Shown: positions 17,320-27,102, counted from the stretch's first letter. The stretch: DNA of 64,000 nucleotides from Aeromonas encheleia (GCF_900637545.1 NZ_LR134376.1:3057001-3121000); one strand, 5' to 3'. The notes: generated by a model from the letters alone, not told the origin. A program made the numbers and translations.

Positions 17320-17924
17320 TGTGGTGTTACCTGTTTGGCTATCTTGAGACAGAGCGCCCGAGCCAGCGGCAGCTGTTCGGCAACCAGGCGCCACGATGAA
17401 GCCTGCGTCGCAGGCGGGAGCCGCAGGGCGAGACGGCGAGCCCAATCAGGATCCGCATCCCCCACCGCTGCCAGCCAGAATTGCAACCCAGCCTGCTCCA
17501 GATATGCCCCATCCAGCTGTGCTGGCAGTGGTCGCTGCCACCCCGCAGGCCAGGGTCCTATGAGCAGATCGAGCTGGGAGAGCACGGTCTTGTGCCCCTC
17601 CTCCCCCAGCAAGGCAATGATCTCGCGCAGGGCGGGAGCCAGCAGACAATGCCGAATCCCCTCCCCGTGCAGCACGGCGCCGAGACGGCGCAGCACCAGC
17701 GCAAGTTCCGCCAGGGGGAAGAGGGCCAGCCCCCCCAAGCGAGCAGGCATCTCGTAATCAATCCCCAAGGCCAGCTCGTCGAGCAGGGCACCGTTGATGG
17801 CTGGCAGCCTCCGCCAATCCGATAACGGCGCCTGCAGCCAGCACCATGCGGCGGGAAAGTGGGCCTCATGGAGGTAGCTGGCCGGGCAGAAACGCAACTG
17901 GTAAGGCGTCAAACCGACGGCCAT
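17298..17924 (-). CDS. ascK: AscK, T3SS sorting-platform protein (SctK)
   Basis: A 208-aa YscK homologue (209 aa in Yersinia) that connects the cytoplasmic AscQ pods to the AscD ring. The diagnostic N-terminus is LTPYQLRFCPASYLHEAHFP. The start ATG at 17924 overlaps the ascJ stop as TGATG, and the 3' end overlaps ascL. Genes of this operon are nearly all translationally coupled. Confidence 0.88.
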   Translation of the reverse strand: MAVGLTPYQLRFCPASYLHEAHFPAAWCWLQAPLSDWRRLPAINGALLDELALGIDYEMPARLGGLALFPLAELALVLRRLGAVLHGEGIRHCLLAPALREIIALLGEEGHKTVLSQLDLLIGPWPAGWQRPLPAQLDGAYLEQAGLQFWLAAVGDADPDWARRLALRLPPATQASSWRLVAEQLPLARALCLKIAKQVTPQCCHLLK

Positions 17925-18661
17925 CAGCGACTCCGGCTCCGATGCCACAGGTATTGGGCCAGGTTGGTGGTCACCAGCAGTGCCAGCAACAGGGCTATCA
18001 AGCCTGACAGGCGCCACTTGGACGCTTCGCTCACCTCAATGGCGAAGAGACTGGTGTTGCGCGACATCAACGGCATCTGGCGGATATCGGCCGACGGTAC
18101 CAGCACCACGCTGATCCTGTCGTAAGCCAAGCCCTCGATGCTGTTGTTGACCAACTGCTTGATCTGCGGGATATAGGTGTCCAGCTGGATATCTGCGGCA
18201 TGCTTGATAAAAACGGATGCCGAGGCGGGAGAGGTCTTCTTGCCGAACCCCTCATTGCCTTCCGGCAGCACCACGTGCACCCTGGCCACCAGCACGCCGT
18301 CTATCTCGGAAAGGGTATGTGAGATCTCCTGCGCCTTGGCGTAGTTGAGGCGGGCCCGCTCCTCGGTCGGTGAGGAGATGAGGCCGTCCTTGGGAAACAC
18401 ATCCTGCAGGGTGGAGAAACTTTCACGCGGATACCCCTTGCGCTTGAGAGTCTCGATGGCTTGCGCCACATCGGACTCCTCCACCAACAGCTTGATATTG
18501 CCGTCCTTGTCCGGCTGCTTGTCCGAGGAGATCCCCTCGGTACGCAGCAACGCCAGCATCTCGTTGCCCTCTTTCTGGCTGACCCCGGTATAGAGTTCCA
18601 CTTTGCAGCCACTGAGGAGCAGGGAGGTGAATACCACCCCCATCAGCATCGATCTCTTCAC
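17924..18661 (-). CDS. ascJ: AscJ, inner-membrane MS-ring lipoprotein (SctJ)
   Basis: A 245-aa YscJ/PrgK family protein. The signal peptide ends in lipobox LLSGC (Cys19 becomes lipidated). Two ring-building domains follow ([16 protein letters not shown], and [20 protein letters not shown]). A C-terminal TM segment lies at about residues 216-236 ([20 protein letters not shown]). It builds the inner ring with AscD. It starts 6 bases after ascI. Confidence 0.95.
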   Translation of the reverse strand: MKRSMLMGVVFTSLLLSGCKVELYTGVSQKEGNEMLALLRTEGISSDKQPDKDGNIKLLVEESDVAQAIETLKRKGYPRESFSTLQDVFPKDGLISSPTEERARLNYAKAQEISHTLSEIDGVLVARVHVVLPEGNEGFGKKTSPASASVFIKHAADIQLDTYIPQIKQLVNNSIEGLAYDRISVVLVPSADIRQMPLMSRNTSLFAIEVSEASKWRLSGLIALLLALLVTTNLAQYLWHRSRSR

Positions 18662-18667
18662 ACTACC

Positions 18668-19006
18668 TCACTGGGTCTTCAACAGGGTTTCTACGTTCTG
18701 GCTCATCTTACCCACCGTCTTGGCGATCAACTCCTCCTGCATGGTGATGCGCATCAGCGACCACTGCATCTGCATCAGGCTGTTGGGATCATCCCCCGGT
18801 GTGGCCAATTCGGCCTCAAGGCTCTTCTTGGCCTCGACGAACTGCTGCTTTATCTCTCCGAGATCCCCCAGCAGCGAGCCTCCCAACCCCTGTGAGGATG
18901 CCCCCATCGCCTGCTCGAAGCTGGCAACCTGGGCAGAGGAGGCGTCCGCTGTTTTCAACTCATCCAGGCTGGTCACGACCGCCTGGGCAGACTGTGCAAT
19001 TTCCAT
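18668..19006 (-). CDS. ascI: AscI, inner rod / needle adaptor (SctI)
   Basis: A 112-aa YscI homologue that anchors the needle inside the export apparatus and takes part in substrate switching. The C-terminal helix MQWSLMRITMQEELIAKTVG is typical of SctI and related to needle subunits. The ATG at 19006 has GGAGG four bases upstream and overlaps the ascH stop by one base. An in-frame GTG one codon earlier is less likely. Confidence 0.9.
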   Translation of the reverse strand: MEIAQSAQAVVTSLDELKTADASSAQVASFEQAMGASSQGLGGSLLGDLGEIKQQFVEAKKSLEAELATPGDDPNSLMQMQWSLMRITMQEELIAKTVGKMSQNVETLLKTQ

Positions 19007-19563
19007 CACGCCTCCAGATCAAGTTTGTGCGAATAGCGCATCAGATTATTCACCATGCTGTTGAGCGGGATCAGGGTCATCAGCTCGCGGCGAGCCAGTT
19101 CCCCCAGATACTCCCGCTCGGGAGGCAGTGTCCCCTGCTCACCCTTGAGGTCCGCCATCATATTCAGCAGTACTTTTTCCCGTCGTGATGCCAGCGGATC
19201 AAATTCCCGCATCATGGCCCGTAATTCGGGCAAGTCGATGGCAGAGACGACGGGTAACTCGCGCCCACCGAACCGCTCGATCAGTTGCTGAGTCACCGGT
19301 TGGAACAACTGCTTGCCAATCTCCTGTGCCGGTTTGCCCTCCTGCTGGTAGATCTGCCACAGCAGATCCCGCTGTGCGGCCGGGGGAACCTTGTCCAACA
19401 GGTTCTTGAGCGGCTCCCCCTGTTGCCGGCGAGCAAACAGATCAGGTTCTACCCCTTTGACCAGCAATCGTTCGAACTGACGCTGGGCTGCCGGCTCGGG
19501 GGGGCGCGCCTGCAACTCCTGCCCCCCCTGCCGAGCGGAATGCTCGTTGCTGTCAATTTTCAT
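19006..19563 (-). CDS. ascH: AscH, YscH/YopR-like secreted T3SS protein
   Basis: A 185-aa protein in the place of YscH (YopR, 165 aa) and matching it in the C-terminal helical core (REKVLLNMMADLKGEQG, then REYLGELARRELMTLIPLNS). YopR is an early secreted protein that affects needle assembly and secretion control. The N-terminal 35 residues are low-complexity (GQELQARPPEPAAQRQ), consistent with a secretion signal. It is coupled to ascG (ATGA) and ascI (TGATG). Confidence 0.85.
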   Translation of the reverse strand: MKIDSNEHSARQGGQELQARPPEPAAQRQFERLLVKGVEPDLFARRQQGEPLKNLLDKVPPAAQRDLLWQIYQQEGKPAQEIGKQLFQPVTQQLIERFGGRELPVVSAIDLPELRAMMREFDPLASRREKVLLNMMADLKGEQGTLPPEREYLGELARRELMTLIPLNSMVNNLMRYSHKLDLEA

Positions 19564-19913
19564 GACGCCATCTGCTCACGCAGACCCGCCGCAAACTGCT
19601 GCAGGGTCGGCTGGGTGCTGGTTTCCAGCCGGGCGAGTCGCGCCGCCAACGCATCAGACTGGCCAAGCCGCCATTCACAGAGCGCCAACCAGGGCTCGAT
19701 GTCCGGGCTCCCCTGCGCCGCGCCCATCAGCAACGCGCCCTGGTAGTCTCCCTGATTCATCAGAGATGAGAGGCGGATCAGCGTCACACACTCCGCCATG
19801 CCAGTTTCACCCGCCAGCCAATCGGCTATGGTTGCCGCCTCTTGGTGACAGTGATGTCCAGTACCTGCCAGCGCCAGTTCGGCAAGCTGTCGTTTGAGTT
19901 GAGCGTTCATCAT
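19560..19913 (-). CDS. ascG: AscG, needle-subunit chaperone
   Basis: A 117-aa TPR-like helical protein equivalent to YscG/PscG. With AscE it sequesters the needle subunit AscF in the cytoplasm to stop early polymerisation. Features: helices AQLKRQLAELALAGTGHHCH and PDIEPWLALCEWRLGQSDAL. Start ATG 19913 overlaps the ascF stop (TGATG); a second ATG follows immediately. Confidence 0.9.
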   Translation of the reverse strand: MMNAQLKRQLAELALAGTGHHCHQEAATIADWLAGETGMAECVTLIRLSSLMNQGDYQGALLMGAAQGSPDIEPWLALCEWRLGQSDALAARLARLETSTQPTLQQFAAGLREQMAS

Positions 19914-20176
19914 CAGATCTTCTGCAAGATGCCCTGCATCAGGTCTTTCATGGCGCGGGTCACGGTGGAGTTGATGTTGTAGATAACCGACCACTTGTTG
20001 ATCTTGTGCTGCAGTTCGGCAAGCAACGCGGGGTTGTCCGGGGTAGACTTCATATCAGCAATAGCGTCATTGACTGCTTTATTGCTTGCATTTGCCTGTT
20101 CTTTCAGAGAATTAGCAACACTATCTAGGGTGTTGTTATTCTCTCCTCCACCTACAAAAATTGGGCTACTAGCCAT
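19913..20176 (-). CDS. ascF: AscF, needle subunit (SctF)
   Basis: An 87-aa needle protein that polymerises into the hollow extracellular needle. The family core PDNPALLAELQHKINKWSVI and the C-terminus TRAMKDLMQGILQKI are clear. ATG 20176 (MASSPIFVGGGENN) is preferred since GGGAG lies seven bases upstream; ATG 20182, two codons earlier, is only two bases from the SD. It sits between its two chaperone genes ascE and ascG. Confidence 0.93.
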   Translation of the reverse strand: MASSPIFVGGGENNNTLDSVANSLKEQANASNKAVNDAIADMKSTPDNPALLAELQHKINKWSVIYNINSTVTRAMKDLMQGILQKI

Positions 20177-20178
20177 GG

Positions 20179-20382
20179 TCATTCTCCCTTTATTTTCTCA
20201 ATGATCTTCAGTCCCGCCTCGATGGCGTCGACTTCCTGCTGCCACTGCCGGTACTGCTGCGGGGTACCACCACGCAGCAGTTGCCGCTTCAACGTCCCTT
20301 GTGCCTGGATAAACTGCCCATGCAGCTCACGGACAAACGCGGGATCAGCGCCTGACAGTTGCACTTCCAAATGGGTCATCAT
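20179..20382 (-). CDS. ascE: AscE, needle-subunit co-chaperone
   Basis: A 67-aa helical hairpin protein equivalent to YscE/PscE (66-67 aa), the second partner in the AscE-AscF-AscG complex. The two helices are PAFVRELHGQFIQAQGTLKR and QYRQWQQEVDAIEAGLKIIE. It overlaps the end of ascD by 38 bases and the alternative ascF start by four. A GGAG lies upstream of its double ATG. Confidence 0.88.
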   Translation of the reverse strand: MMTHLEVQLSGADPAFVRELHGQFIQAQGTLKRQLLRGGTPQQYRQWQQEVDAIEAGLKIIEKIKGE

Positions 20383-21646
20383 GACGCTCGTCTCCTGTTA
20401 ACCTGACGATGTATTGCTGTTTGCCCTTGCTCACCACCACCGCATCACGACGAATGGCCAGTACCCGCACCCCGTTGGTGGTCGCCCCCCCGACGGGGTA
20501 GCGCAGATTGTTCGCCAGGATCACGTAGGGAACCCGGCCAAGCGACACGCTGCGCACATCAAACTCCAGTTCATCCTGGCGGGGGGTCCGATCCGGGCTG
20601 AGCAGCACCAGCACAGGATGGCTACCAAACTCCTTGCGAAACTGCTGCTGAACCAGTTGAAGCTGCCCCATCCGACCCTCATCCAATGAGCCTGAGACTT
20701 CGATGCGATCGCCAACCTCCTTCACCCGCAAGAGCCCCGCCAGCCCATGACCCTGCAACAGGGCATCGAGCCGTTTGCGAGAAACGCCGGCAATCTGCAC
20801 CTGATTCTCGACCCCCAATACACCGGGGACTTCCTGTTTGAGCAGCGACTCTATCTGGCTCCACTTCGCATGCTGTGTATCGATCTCACCGCTTAGCCGT
20901 AGCCAACCCGGCGCCTTGCCATTGCGAACCTGAAGCTGCTCATACCCCAGCTTTTGCAGGATGAAACCGGCCCCCTGGCGCAAATCCTCCATGCTGCGCA
21001 GCTCGAGCCGGTAACTGAAACCGTTGCCCTCGAGGTATTGCTGCAGTGCGAGGCGGGAGCTGTTCTCATCGACATAACCAGACAGCTGCCAGAGCCCAGA
21101 TTCCGCATGCTTGAGCACCACCTGTTGATAGGCCGGGGCCGCAAGAAAACGCTTCAACATCTGCTCACCACGGGCGACGTCACTCTCATCACGGCCCTGC
21201 CACCAGCCATAACCGAGCAGGGTCAACACGCCCCCGACCATTGCCAGACAGAGCATCACCATCCAGATGTCGGCACGACCGGCACGCGGCCGCTGGCGAG
21301 GGGGGGCGGCCAGGATAGTCGACACCTCCAGCTGCTCAGGCAGCGAGCGGCCACTGTCGCAGAAACTCCAGAGCAAGGTGCCAGCCTCAAGCCGTGTCCC
21401 GGCCATGAGCAAGGCGCCGGCCTCAAGCGTCATGCCATCCTGAGTCGGGGTAATGCCCTCGGCCCACTCCTGCAGGGTGATCCCCTCGGCAGTCACCATC
21501 AGCACCAGATGCACAGGTGCCATGCCTTCATCCACCAGCACCAAATCGGCCTGCAGAGGATCGGCCCCTATGACCAGGCGCCCCTCCGGCAAGGGGACTT
21601 CGACCCCGCGGTTGAGCCCGCGATACACGCGGCATTTCCAGCTCAT
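20345..21646 (-). CDS. ascD: AscD, outer ring of the inner-membrane basal body (SctD)
   Basis: A 433-aa YscD homologue. A cytoplasmic FHA-like domain ([20 protein letters not shown], then [15 protein letters not shown]) binds AscK. A single TM lies at about residues 124-145 ([20 protein letters not shown]). A large periplasmic part of repeated ring-building domains follows ([35 protein letters not shown]). ATG 21646 overlaps the ascC stop (ATGA) and matches the family start. Confidence 0.93.
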   Translation of the reverse strand: MSWKCRVYRGLNRGVEVPLPEGRLVIGADPLQADLVLVDEGMAPVHLVLMVTAEGITLQEWAEGITPTQDGMTLEAGALLMAGTRLEAGTLLWSFCDSGRSLPEQLEVSTILAAPPRQRPRAGRADIWMVMLCLAMVGGVLTLLGYGWWQGRDESDVARGEQMLKRFLAAPAYQQVVLKHAESGLWQLSGYVDENSSRLALQQYLEGNGFSYRLELRSMEDLRQGAGFILQKLGYEQLQVRNGKAPGWLRLSGEIDTQHAKWSQIESLLKQEVPGVLGVENQVQIAGVSRKRLDALLQGHGLAGLLRVKEVGDRIEVSGSLDEGRMGQLQLVQQQFRKEFGSHPVLVLLSPDRTPRQDELEFDVRSVSLGRVPYVILANNLRYPVGGATTNGVRVLAIRRDAVVVSKGKQQYIVRLTGDERHDDPFGSATVRR

Positions 21647-23481
21647 CGGGCTGCACCGTCGTTGACTGCCTGCATGCACCATTGGGCGGCAGGGCTGCAC
21701 TTCTGTTCCTTGCTCATCTCAACCAGTCGCCAGCCCAGCTCGCCACCCATCCGGCATTGCGTCAGGGAGGAGCTCTTGCCCGCCTGGCGCATCAGTTGCT
21801 GCACCTCGCGAGCGGCCGCCAGTGGCTGGCACTGGGCGCCACTCAACACCTTGCCAAGAGAGAGGCTCTGGTTGGAAAACTCATCGGCCCCCAGCACGCC
21901 GGCCCGCAGATCCTGACCATTGCCCAGAGACAGATAGTGGGCGATGCCATCATCGATCAGCTTCGGTTCGATGATGAAGAGTCGTACCGAGCGCCGGGTC
22001 TGACTCTCCTTGCTCCGAAACAGCACGCCCAGATAGGGAATATCGCCAAGGAAAGGCACCTTGCTCAGACTCTCGCTCAGCGCGTCACGGTAGATGCCCC
22101 CAATCAGCAGACTCTGGCCGTGCCCGACCCTGGCTATGGTGTCCACCACGGTGCGGCTGATCGTTGGAATACCGTCCGTGCCGGAGCTGTTGGGCTTTTG
22201 ACTACCATCCTCGATATGCAGGCTCAGGCTGATCTCGGGTCTCTCACCCATCTGGATCACCCGTGGCGTCATCCGCAGCATGGTGCCGTAGGTGATCCCC
22301 TGCAGTTCGGCCACCCGCTCACCGCTGATCTTGACGTAGTAAGTCTCGCTGTGGTCGATCACCGCCTGAGTATTCTCCTGGGTCAACAGGGTCGGACGGG
22401 AAATCACCTGGGCATTTCCCTCGTTTTCCAGCAGATTGACCCTGGCCAGCAGATAGTCGAGTCCTTTGGTATCTACCAGGCTACCCAGTGCAGCCCCAGC
22501 ATCAATCCCCTCGCGATCGCCGGTGGTCTTGATGATCACCTGCTGGTTGGAACCGGTGCTGATCCCGACTCGCCAGTCCACCCCCAGTTGGGAGAGATCC
22601 TCGGCATTGATGTCGATGATGGAGAGCGCCACTTCGATGCGCGCCGCCGGTTTATCCAGCGCCGCAATCAATTTGCCGTACATCGCCATCCGCTCCGGCG
22701 CATCGCGCACTATCACGGCGTTGAGAGAGGGATCGGCCTGGACTATGGCCTGACCCGACACGGAGGCACCGCCCTTCTTCCCTTCCCCGTTGACCATCTG
22801 CACCCCGGCATCGCTGAGCAGCCGAGCCAGAATGGTCGCCACACCGGGAGCCTCCACATCGGTGTCGCGATACTGGATAGAACGATCGACCGCCGAAGCA
22901 TATTTGAGCGGGAAAACCTCGATGGCCAGCGGACCCGTCTTCTCACTGCGCAGTTGAGACTGCTGCTCCAGCGCCACCGCGGTCTGTTCAATCAATTCGA
23001 GGTAGCGCGGTGGGCCGGAAACATAGACCAGGCGGTTGTCCGCATCGGGGCGCCAGCCAAAACGGGGCTCCCAGATCCCGGCACGCTGCAATGCCTGTTT
23101 CAACTCGGCCGCACCTGTCTGCTCCAGATTGATGAGACGGGACTGCACCTCGCTGTTCTTGAAGACATAGAGCACATTGCCGTCGTAGTACCAGACCAGA
23201 TTGTAGAGGGAGGCGAGTTGCTGCAAGAAAGCCAGCGGCTCGTCATGCTCGAACTGACCATTGACCTGATCATTGACCTTGTCGCTGACCACCACCGACA
23301 CCTCGTAGTTGGCTCCAAAGTTGACCAACACATCGCGCAGACTCTCCCCTTCCGCGACGTAGCTGTACGGCATGGGTATCCAGTCCAGCTCCTGGGCCAC
23401 GACGGGCCGCAGCCAGGCGGTCGCACCTATGCAGAGCCACAAGAAAGGGCGAACCAGTCTTTGCACACTCAAGGGTGCCAT
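21643..23481 (-). CDS. ascC: AscC, outer-membrane secretin (SctC)
   Basis: A 612-aa secretin (YscC is 607 aa). A signal peptide runs to VVAQ. N-terminal N0/N1 domains begin at [20 protein letters not shown], and the C-terminal secretin beta-barrel carries [15 protein letters not shown] and [18 protein letters not shown] 23481 (MAPLSVQRL) is chosen since GGAGA lies seven bases upstream; an ATG at 23496 lacks an SD. Insertion is expected to need the pilotin ExsB encoded nearby. Confidence 0.94.
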   Translation of the reverse strand: MAPLSVQRLVRPFLWLCIGATAWLRPVVAQELDWIPMPYSYVAEGESLRDVLVNFGANYEVSVVVSDKVNDQVNGQFEHDEPLAFLQQLASLYNLVWYYDGNVLYVFKNSEVQSRLINLEQTGAAELKQALQRAGIWEPRFGWRPDADNRLVYVSGPPRYLELIEQTAVALEQQSQLRSEKTGPLAIEVFPLKYASAVDRSIQYRDTDVEAPGVATILARLLSDAGVQMVNGEGKKGGASVSGQAIVQADPSLNAVIVRDAPERMAMYGKLIAALDKPAARIEVALSIIDINAEDLSQLGVDWRVGISTGSNQQVIIKTTGDREGIDAGAALGSLVDTKGLDYLLARVNLLENEGNAQVISRPTLLTQENTQAVIDHSETYYVKISGERVAELQGITYGTMLRMTPRVIQMGERPEISLSLHIEDGSQKPNSSGTDGIPTISRTVVDTIARVGHGQSLLIGGIYRDALSESLSKVPFLGDIPYLGVLFRSKESQTRRSVRLFIIEPKLIDDGIAHYLSLGNGQDLRAGVLGADEFSNQSLSLGKVLSGAQCQPLAAAREVQQLMRQAGKSSSLTQCRMGGELGWRLVEMSKEQKCSPAAQWCMQAVNDGAAR

Positions 23482-23894
23482 ATCATCTGTCTCCATTGGG
23501 GGGCCAATGCGGCCTCGGTCAATTGGGGTTCCAGCCGCTCCAGCAAGGTAATATGCTGGCTCAGGTGCTCTTCCAGGCGCTGCTCATCCAACCCCTCCAG
23601 CCCAAGCCTGGCTTCCAGTTGCAGGTTGCCCAGCTCGTCCAGCACCAGGGCATGAGGAGCATGGCGCCCCCAGGCCACCACTTGTTGCAGCAAGCGCTTC
23701 AACAGCGCCGGATCATAGGCCTCCCCCTGCGCGGCCTGACTGCTTTCTAGGGGGGTGCTCAGCAACAATTCACCCGCCCTCGGCGTCAAGAAAAGAGGGT
23801 AACCATCGAGCCGCAGATGGTATTTACCCTGTGCATCGGCAATAAAAGCCCCTTGGCCAAGCTTTGCGGCCAATCGATTCAGTAGAGTGTGCAT
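23469..23894 (-). CDS. ascB: AscB, co-chaperone for the gatekeeper AopN
   Basis: A 141-aa CesT-fold chaperone (YscB is 137 aa). It is expected to pair with the SycN-like Acr2 on the N-terminus of AopN. Typical features are [20 protein letters not shown] and [18 protein letters not shown]. It ends 13 bases inside ascC and starts 15 bases after exsD. I saw no convincing counterpart of the tiny yscA between them. Confidence 0.87.
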   Translation of the reverse strand: MHTLLNRLAAKLGQGAFIADAQGKYHLRLDGYPLFLTPRAGELLLSTPLESSQAAQGEAYDPALLKRLLQQVVAWGRHAPHALVLDELGNLQLEARLGLEGLDEQRLEEHLSQHITLLERLEPQLTEAALAPQWRQMIWHP

Positions 23895-23909
23895 AATTCC
23901 TCGGGCTAT

Positions 23910-24725
23910 CTAACGCGCGGGCGGTTGCCAGTAGAAGTGATCCTGAGCCAGGGAGATCCCCCGGCTAGCCAGCCATTCGTGCAGGGTCTGCGCCGCAGCG
24001 GGTTGATGAGGCAGAGCCTGCAGGGCATGCCAGAATGCGCCGAGCTCCAGCGGTACCGGCATCAGGCTATCCGGATCACCTTCTTTGCTCTGCAGCTCAT
24101 ACCAGGCAGGCCAGGCCAGCTGGAGACGCTGCTCACACTGTGCCTGCAACTGCTGTAACTCCTGCTCACGCTGGTCCAACTGGGCAAGCTGGGCCTCAAT
24201 CCGGGTCTCAAGATCCACCGGCACATCGACGACCGTCTGCCAGAATACCGCCTGAGCACGGAGCTGCCGCCGCATGACCTGCAGCTGTTCCTTCTCGTTG
24301 AGCCAGCTACCGTAGAGGGGCTCCAGACGCTGAACCCACCAGTGATGCAGGGGATAGAGCACCCAGTGCCACAGCAGGCTGCGATCCGCCAGATTGATGC
24401 TGTCCCCCAGTTGTTGCAACCAGTCGTGGCCTTCACTGCCCGCCAGTCGCAGGATCTGCTGCAGTTCCTGGCGCGACACGACCAGCGCCGCATCCAGGCG
24501 ACGTTGGAACCAGATAGAACCCAACAAAGTCTCCAGCTGGGTTCTTGGCAACAAGCGTTGCAGTAACCCCATCTGCTGCGATGTGATCACTCCGGCATCC
24601 TGATAACGGAGCGCGGACAGTCGCCCGACCAAGCGATCCCGACTCAGGGTGTCAGCTTGGACAACGGTAACCCGACGACCTGCAAACAGGCCCTGGTTAG
24701 GTGAATGGTGATCTTGCTGACTCAT
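23910..24725 (-). CDS. exsD: ExsD, antiactivator that binds ExsA
   Basis: A 271-aa homologue of Pseudomonas ExsD (276 aa). It binds ExsA and keeps T3SS genes off under non-inducing conditions, until ExsC removes it. Characteristic parts: QADTLSRDRLVGRLSALRYQ, VISRQ-like QELQQILRLAGSEG, a central coiled coil (LAQLDQREQELQQLQAQCEQ) and the conserved C-terminus HFYWQPPAR. It leads the exsD-ascB-L operon and has its own ExsA-type promoter, so ExsA drives synthesis of its own inhibitor. Confidence 0.93.
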   Translation of the reverse strand: MSQQDHHSPNQGLFAGRRVTVVQADTLSRDRLVGRLSALRYQDAGVITSQQMGLLQRLLPRTQLETLLGSIWFQRRLDAALVVSRQELQQILRLAGSEGHDWLQQLGDSINLADRSLLWHWVLYPLHHWWVQRLEPLYGSWLNEKEQLQVMRRQLRAQAVFWQTVVDVPVDLETRIEAQLAQLDQREQELQQLQAQCEQRLQLAWPAWYELQSKEGDPDSLMPVPLELGAFWHALQALPHQPAAAQTLHEWLASRGISLAQDHFYWQPPAR

Positions 24726-24784
24726 GCTATGCCTTGCTCATCTTGCTGCGGGCAATAATGGGATAATGCTGCGATATGTGGGTC

Positions 24785-24837
24785 ATTCTATACATTGCCC
24801 CCTCTCCTGGCTTATAAAAAACGTCAGATTATTTTAG
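24785..24837 (-). promoter_or_regulatory. ExsA-type promoter of the exsD-asc operon
   Basis: Reading minus, A-rich CTAAAATAATC starts at 24837 and -10-like TAGAAT starts at 24790, exactly 47 bases on. It has the same geometry as the aopN, ascN and exsC promoters. Confidence 0.62.
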
Positions 24838-24844
24838 TCCGGCG

Positions 24845-25660
24845 TTAATCTCCGCCATGCCTGGCACGGCTTGGTGTGCACCCGAAACGACGGCGATAGC
24901 TCTGGGTAAAATAGGACTGACTGGAGAAGCCGGCCTCCATTGCAATATCGACGATGCTCATTTCACTATTGAGCAATAACTGATGAGCGTAGAGGATACG
25001 CCGTTCACTGATCCAAGCCCGGGGGGAGACGCCATATATCGAGCCAAATAACTCCTTGAAGGTAGTCAATCCCATGCCAAATTCTTTGGCAAATACGCTC
25101 AACTTCCACTCCATCAGATAATGCTTTTCCATGAAGTGTTGTAACCGCTCGACCTGGCGATTGCTCAACTGCCGTAAGATGGACATCAATTGGGCACCCT
25201 GCTCGCCAAATGCCAGCAGGAATAACAACTCCTCGGTGCGCAATTGGGCAAGAGCGGGTGGATGCGCATGCTCCGTCAAGCCGCACAAACCCTGAATACA
25301 CTGCGTCAGCAAGGGGGACGTGTTGAAAGGCAATAAGCTGGGTGCCATGCCATCGACTCTGGCTACTTCACTGAGCAGTGAGCCAAAACGTTGTAAGAAG
25401 CCTTGCAGGAAGGTACTGGAAAAGGGTAGCCAAAGCAGGCGACAAGGGCCTTCACCGGTACAGACCGCATAGTTGCCACGGCGCACGAACATCAGTTCGT
25501 TGGAGGATAACTCGTAGGTGTCGGTGCAGTCTTGCCACTTCATCGAGCCTTCCAAGAGAATATATATTCCCTCTTGTGAATGTTCGATGACGTTAAAAGC
25601 AGACATGCGCCACTGGAGCAGGGCTATATCGCCCTTCTCTGCGGTAGTAATGCCCTTCAT
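24845..25660 (-). CDS. exsA: ExsA, AraC-family master activator of the T3SS
   Basis: A 271-aa transcription activator. The N-terminal regulatory domain contains GIYILLEGSMKWQDCTDTYE and LMFVRRGNYAVCTGEG. The C-terminal double HTH is nearly identical to the Pseudomonas protein (KLSVFAKEFGMGLTTFKELF, then SIVDIAMEAGFSSQSYFTQS). ATG 25660 follows AGGA and matches the family start; the frame extends further but without similarity. It is controlled by the ExsC-ExsD-ExsE partner switch. A 336-base AT-rich gap separates it from exsB, so a promoter of its own is probable. Confidence 0.96.
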   Translation of the reverse strand: MKGITTAEKGDIALLQWRMSAFNVIEHSQEGIYILLEGSMKWQDCTDTYELSSNELMFVRRGNYAVCTGEGPCRLLWLPFSSTFLQGFLQRFGSLLSEVARVDGMAPSLLPFNTSPLLTQCIQGLCGLTEHAHPPALAQLRTEELLFLLAFGEQGAQLMSILRQLSNRQVERLQHFMEKHYLMEWKLSVFAKEFGMGLTTFKELFGSIYGVSPRAWISERRILYAHQLLLNSEMSIVDIAMEAGFSSQSYFTQSYRRRFGCTPSRARHGGD

Positions 25661-25996
25661 ATGTCGTTTTCCTGAATCTGCGCGTAGTGCCAGTAACATC
25701 TCAGCTGAATAAGGCTTCCGCTGGACATCTTATTATTGGCGTTTTATTTATTTTTGTGTGACGTAATCAATTTCAAGGCGACAAATTAATCACCATTGAA
25801 ATTCGGGAGGGCATCCTACAACAGCCATCAACAGAAAAACCAGCCAAATATTAGAGCTAGTGCACTATTTGTGCATTTATCTAATTATTACAAAAAGTAA
25901 CCATCCCATTGGAAGATAGTTCGTTACAAAAAAAAACATTTAATACCGCATGATAAACAAATAACTGTTTGATTTCAGACTTGTTTATTAATCACC
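25661..25996. other. AT-rich intergenic region upstream of exsA
   Basis: No coding sequence. It is markedly more A+T-rich than the neighbours, with T and A runs (25741-25756, 25926-25936). In Pseudomonas the equivalent gap holds an exsA-specific promoter responding to global regulators. I could not assign a -10/-35 pair with confidence. Confidence 0.5.
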
Positions 25997-26401
25997 TTAC
26001 TGCTGACATTGTGGATAACAGGTTTTTGGCTGCAATTTAATAACTATTTTCTCATTATTAAAAGCCTTAAAAACTTTCTGCTGATGAGTGGCTTGTATCC
26101 CCGAACTGCCGCTGAAACGCAAGCGGGTACGCAGATAGAGCTCCCCTTCTGCAAGCTGCAAGGGTGTCAGCCGCACATCAAATGCCAGCGGCAATATGCT
26201 CACCTCATATTCGGTGGCCGCAACCTGCAGCAGACGCCCCTTGATCACACTCAGCACCGCCACCTCCACGATGGCTGGTCGTGGCAATACCCCGGCAAGC
26301 TGCACCTCCCCCTCCAGTTGCAGCAGGGGGGGTTGCACCACCGGTGTCGAGACGCAGCCCGACAACATGACTATCAGCAGCAAGGCAAGCAGGCGGCTCA
26401 T
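25997..26401 (-). CDS. exsB: ExsB, YscW-like pilotin lipoprotein
   Basis: A 134-aa outer-membrane lipoprotein that pilots the secretin AscC. The signal peptide MSRLLALLLIVMLSGC ends in a lipobox with Cys16. The mature part is the beta-rich YscW/ExsB fold (LQLEGEVQLAGVLPRPAIVE, then LYLRTRLRFSGSSGIQ), and the C-terminus has a likely disulphide (CYPQC). Its start overlaps the exsE stop (ATGA). Confidence 0.88.
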   Translation of the reverse strand: MSRLLALLLIVMLSGCVSTPVVQPPLLQLEGEVQLAGVLPRPAIVEVAVLSVIKGRLLQVAATEYEVSILPLAFDVRLTPLQLAEGELYLRTRLRFSGSSGIQATHQQKVFKAFNNEKIVIKLQPKTCYPQCQQ

Positions 26402-26631
26402 AGCACGCGGATCTTGCGTTCGGCCAGCGGCATGTGCTCGCCCTGTTGCAAACGCTGAAGTGCCAACTCCTGCACCCGATTAAGGATAACGGCAGGACGT
26501 AGCAAGGCCGACAAGGGCAGCTGACCAGCGGCAACCTGCATGGAGCTCATTGCTCTGCCGGCAAAGTCTTTCGCCGTGTTCTGGCCAATAGTCTGCAGCG
26601 CGGCACTACCGGGTGATTCCTGAATCTTCAT
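26398..26631 (-). CDS. exsE: ExsE, secreted regulator of the Exs cascade
   Basis: A 77-aa protein in the exsC-exsE-exsB-exsA order of Pseudomonas (ExsE is 81 aa). ExsE binds ExsC inside the cell; when secretion is on it leaves through the T3SS and frees ExsC to trap ExsD. Sequence conservation is low in this family: N-terminus MKIQESPGSAALQTIG and helical part AVILNRVQELALQRLQQGEH. The assignment rests mainly on size and position. Confidence 0.8.
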   Translation of the reverse strand: MKIQESPGSAALQTIGQNTAKDFAGRAMSSMQVAAGQLPLSALLRPAVILNRVQELALQRLQQGEHMPLAERKIRVL

Positions 26632-26633
26632 GG

Positions 26634-27077
26634 TTATACCCGCACCCCCATCACCTCATCACTGCTATCACTCGGCTGCTCTTGGGATCGCAGCAACTCC
26701 TGCCAAAACTCGGCATGCTCGAGCATGCTGGCGAGACTCTCTTCAAACTGCACCAGCGTCAGTCGGCTGGCCGCCATCTGGCGATAGAGTTGTACCGTCA
26801 GGCTCTCTTCATCGAACCCGAAGTGCAGATTGAACTGATACCAATGGCGGTTGAAGCTGGCCAGCTGGCGAAAGATCCCCTCGCCCACCTGGTGCAGCTC
26901 GGCCACATCGGCCTGCAACACCAGATGATCCCGCTCCGACACCAGGATCAGGCTCAACTGCAGTCGCTCATCAAAGCAGAGTGCAGCGACCCCCTCCTGA
27001 TTGAGGACAAGGGATGGCAAACCATATTTGGTGGCAAATTCGGCTAGCAGTTGATTGATGATGACAGTTACATCCAT
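26634..27077 (-). CDS. exsC: ExsC, anti-antiactivator and ExsE chaperone
   Basis: A 147-aa CesT-type chaperone (Pseudomonas ExsC is 145 aa) that binds ExsE or ExsD. The conserved core is VGEGIFRQLASFNRHWYQFN and LHFGFDEESLTVQLYRQ, then LEHAEFWQELL. ATG 27077 (MDVTVIINQLLAEF) has GAGGAAAT just upstream and matches the family start. It is the first gene of the exsC-E-B-A operon. Confidence 0.92.
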   Translation of the reverse strand: MDVTVIINQLLAEFATKYGLPSLVLNQEGVAALCFDERLQLSLILVSERDHLVLQADVAELHQVGEGIFRQLASFNRHWYQFNLHFGFDEESLTVQLYRQMAASRLTLVQFEESLASMLEHAEFWQELLRSQEQPSDSSDEVMGVRV

Positions 27078-27102
27078 GATTTCCTCCAGCAGAGAGGGAG
27101 GG

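Noticed and set aside
25757..25772. Possible CRP/Vfr site upstream of exsA (TGTGACGTAATCAATT)
   Set aside because: Only the left half-site is good; the right half does not match TCACA.
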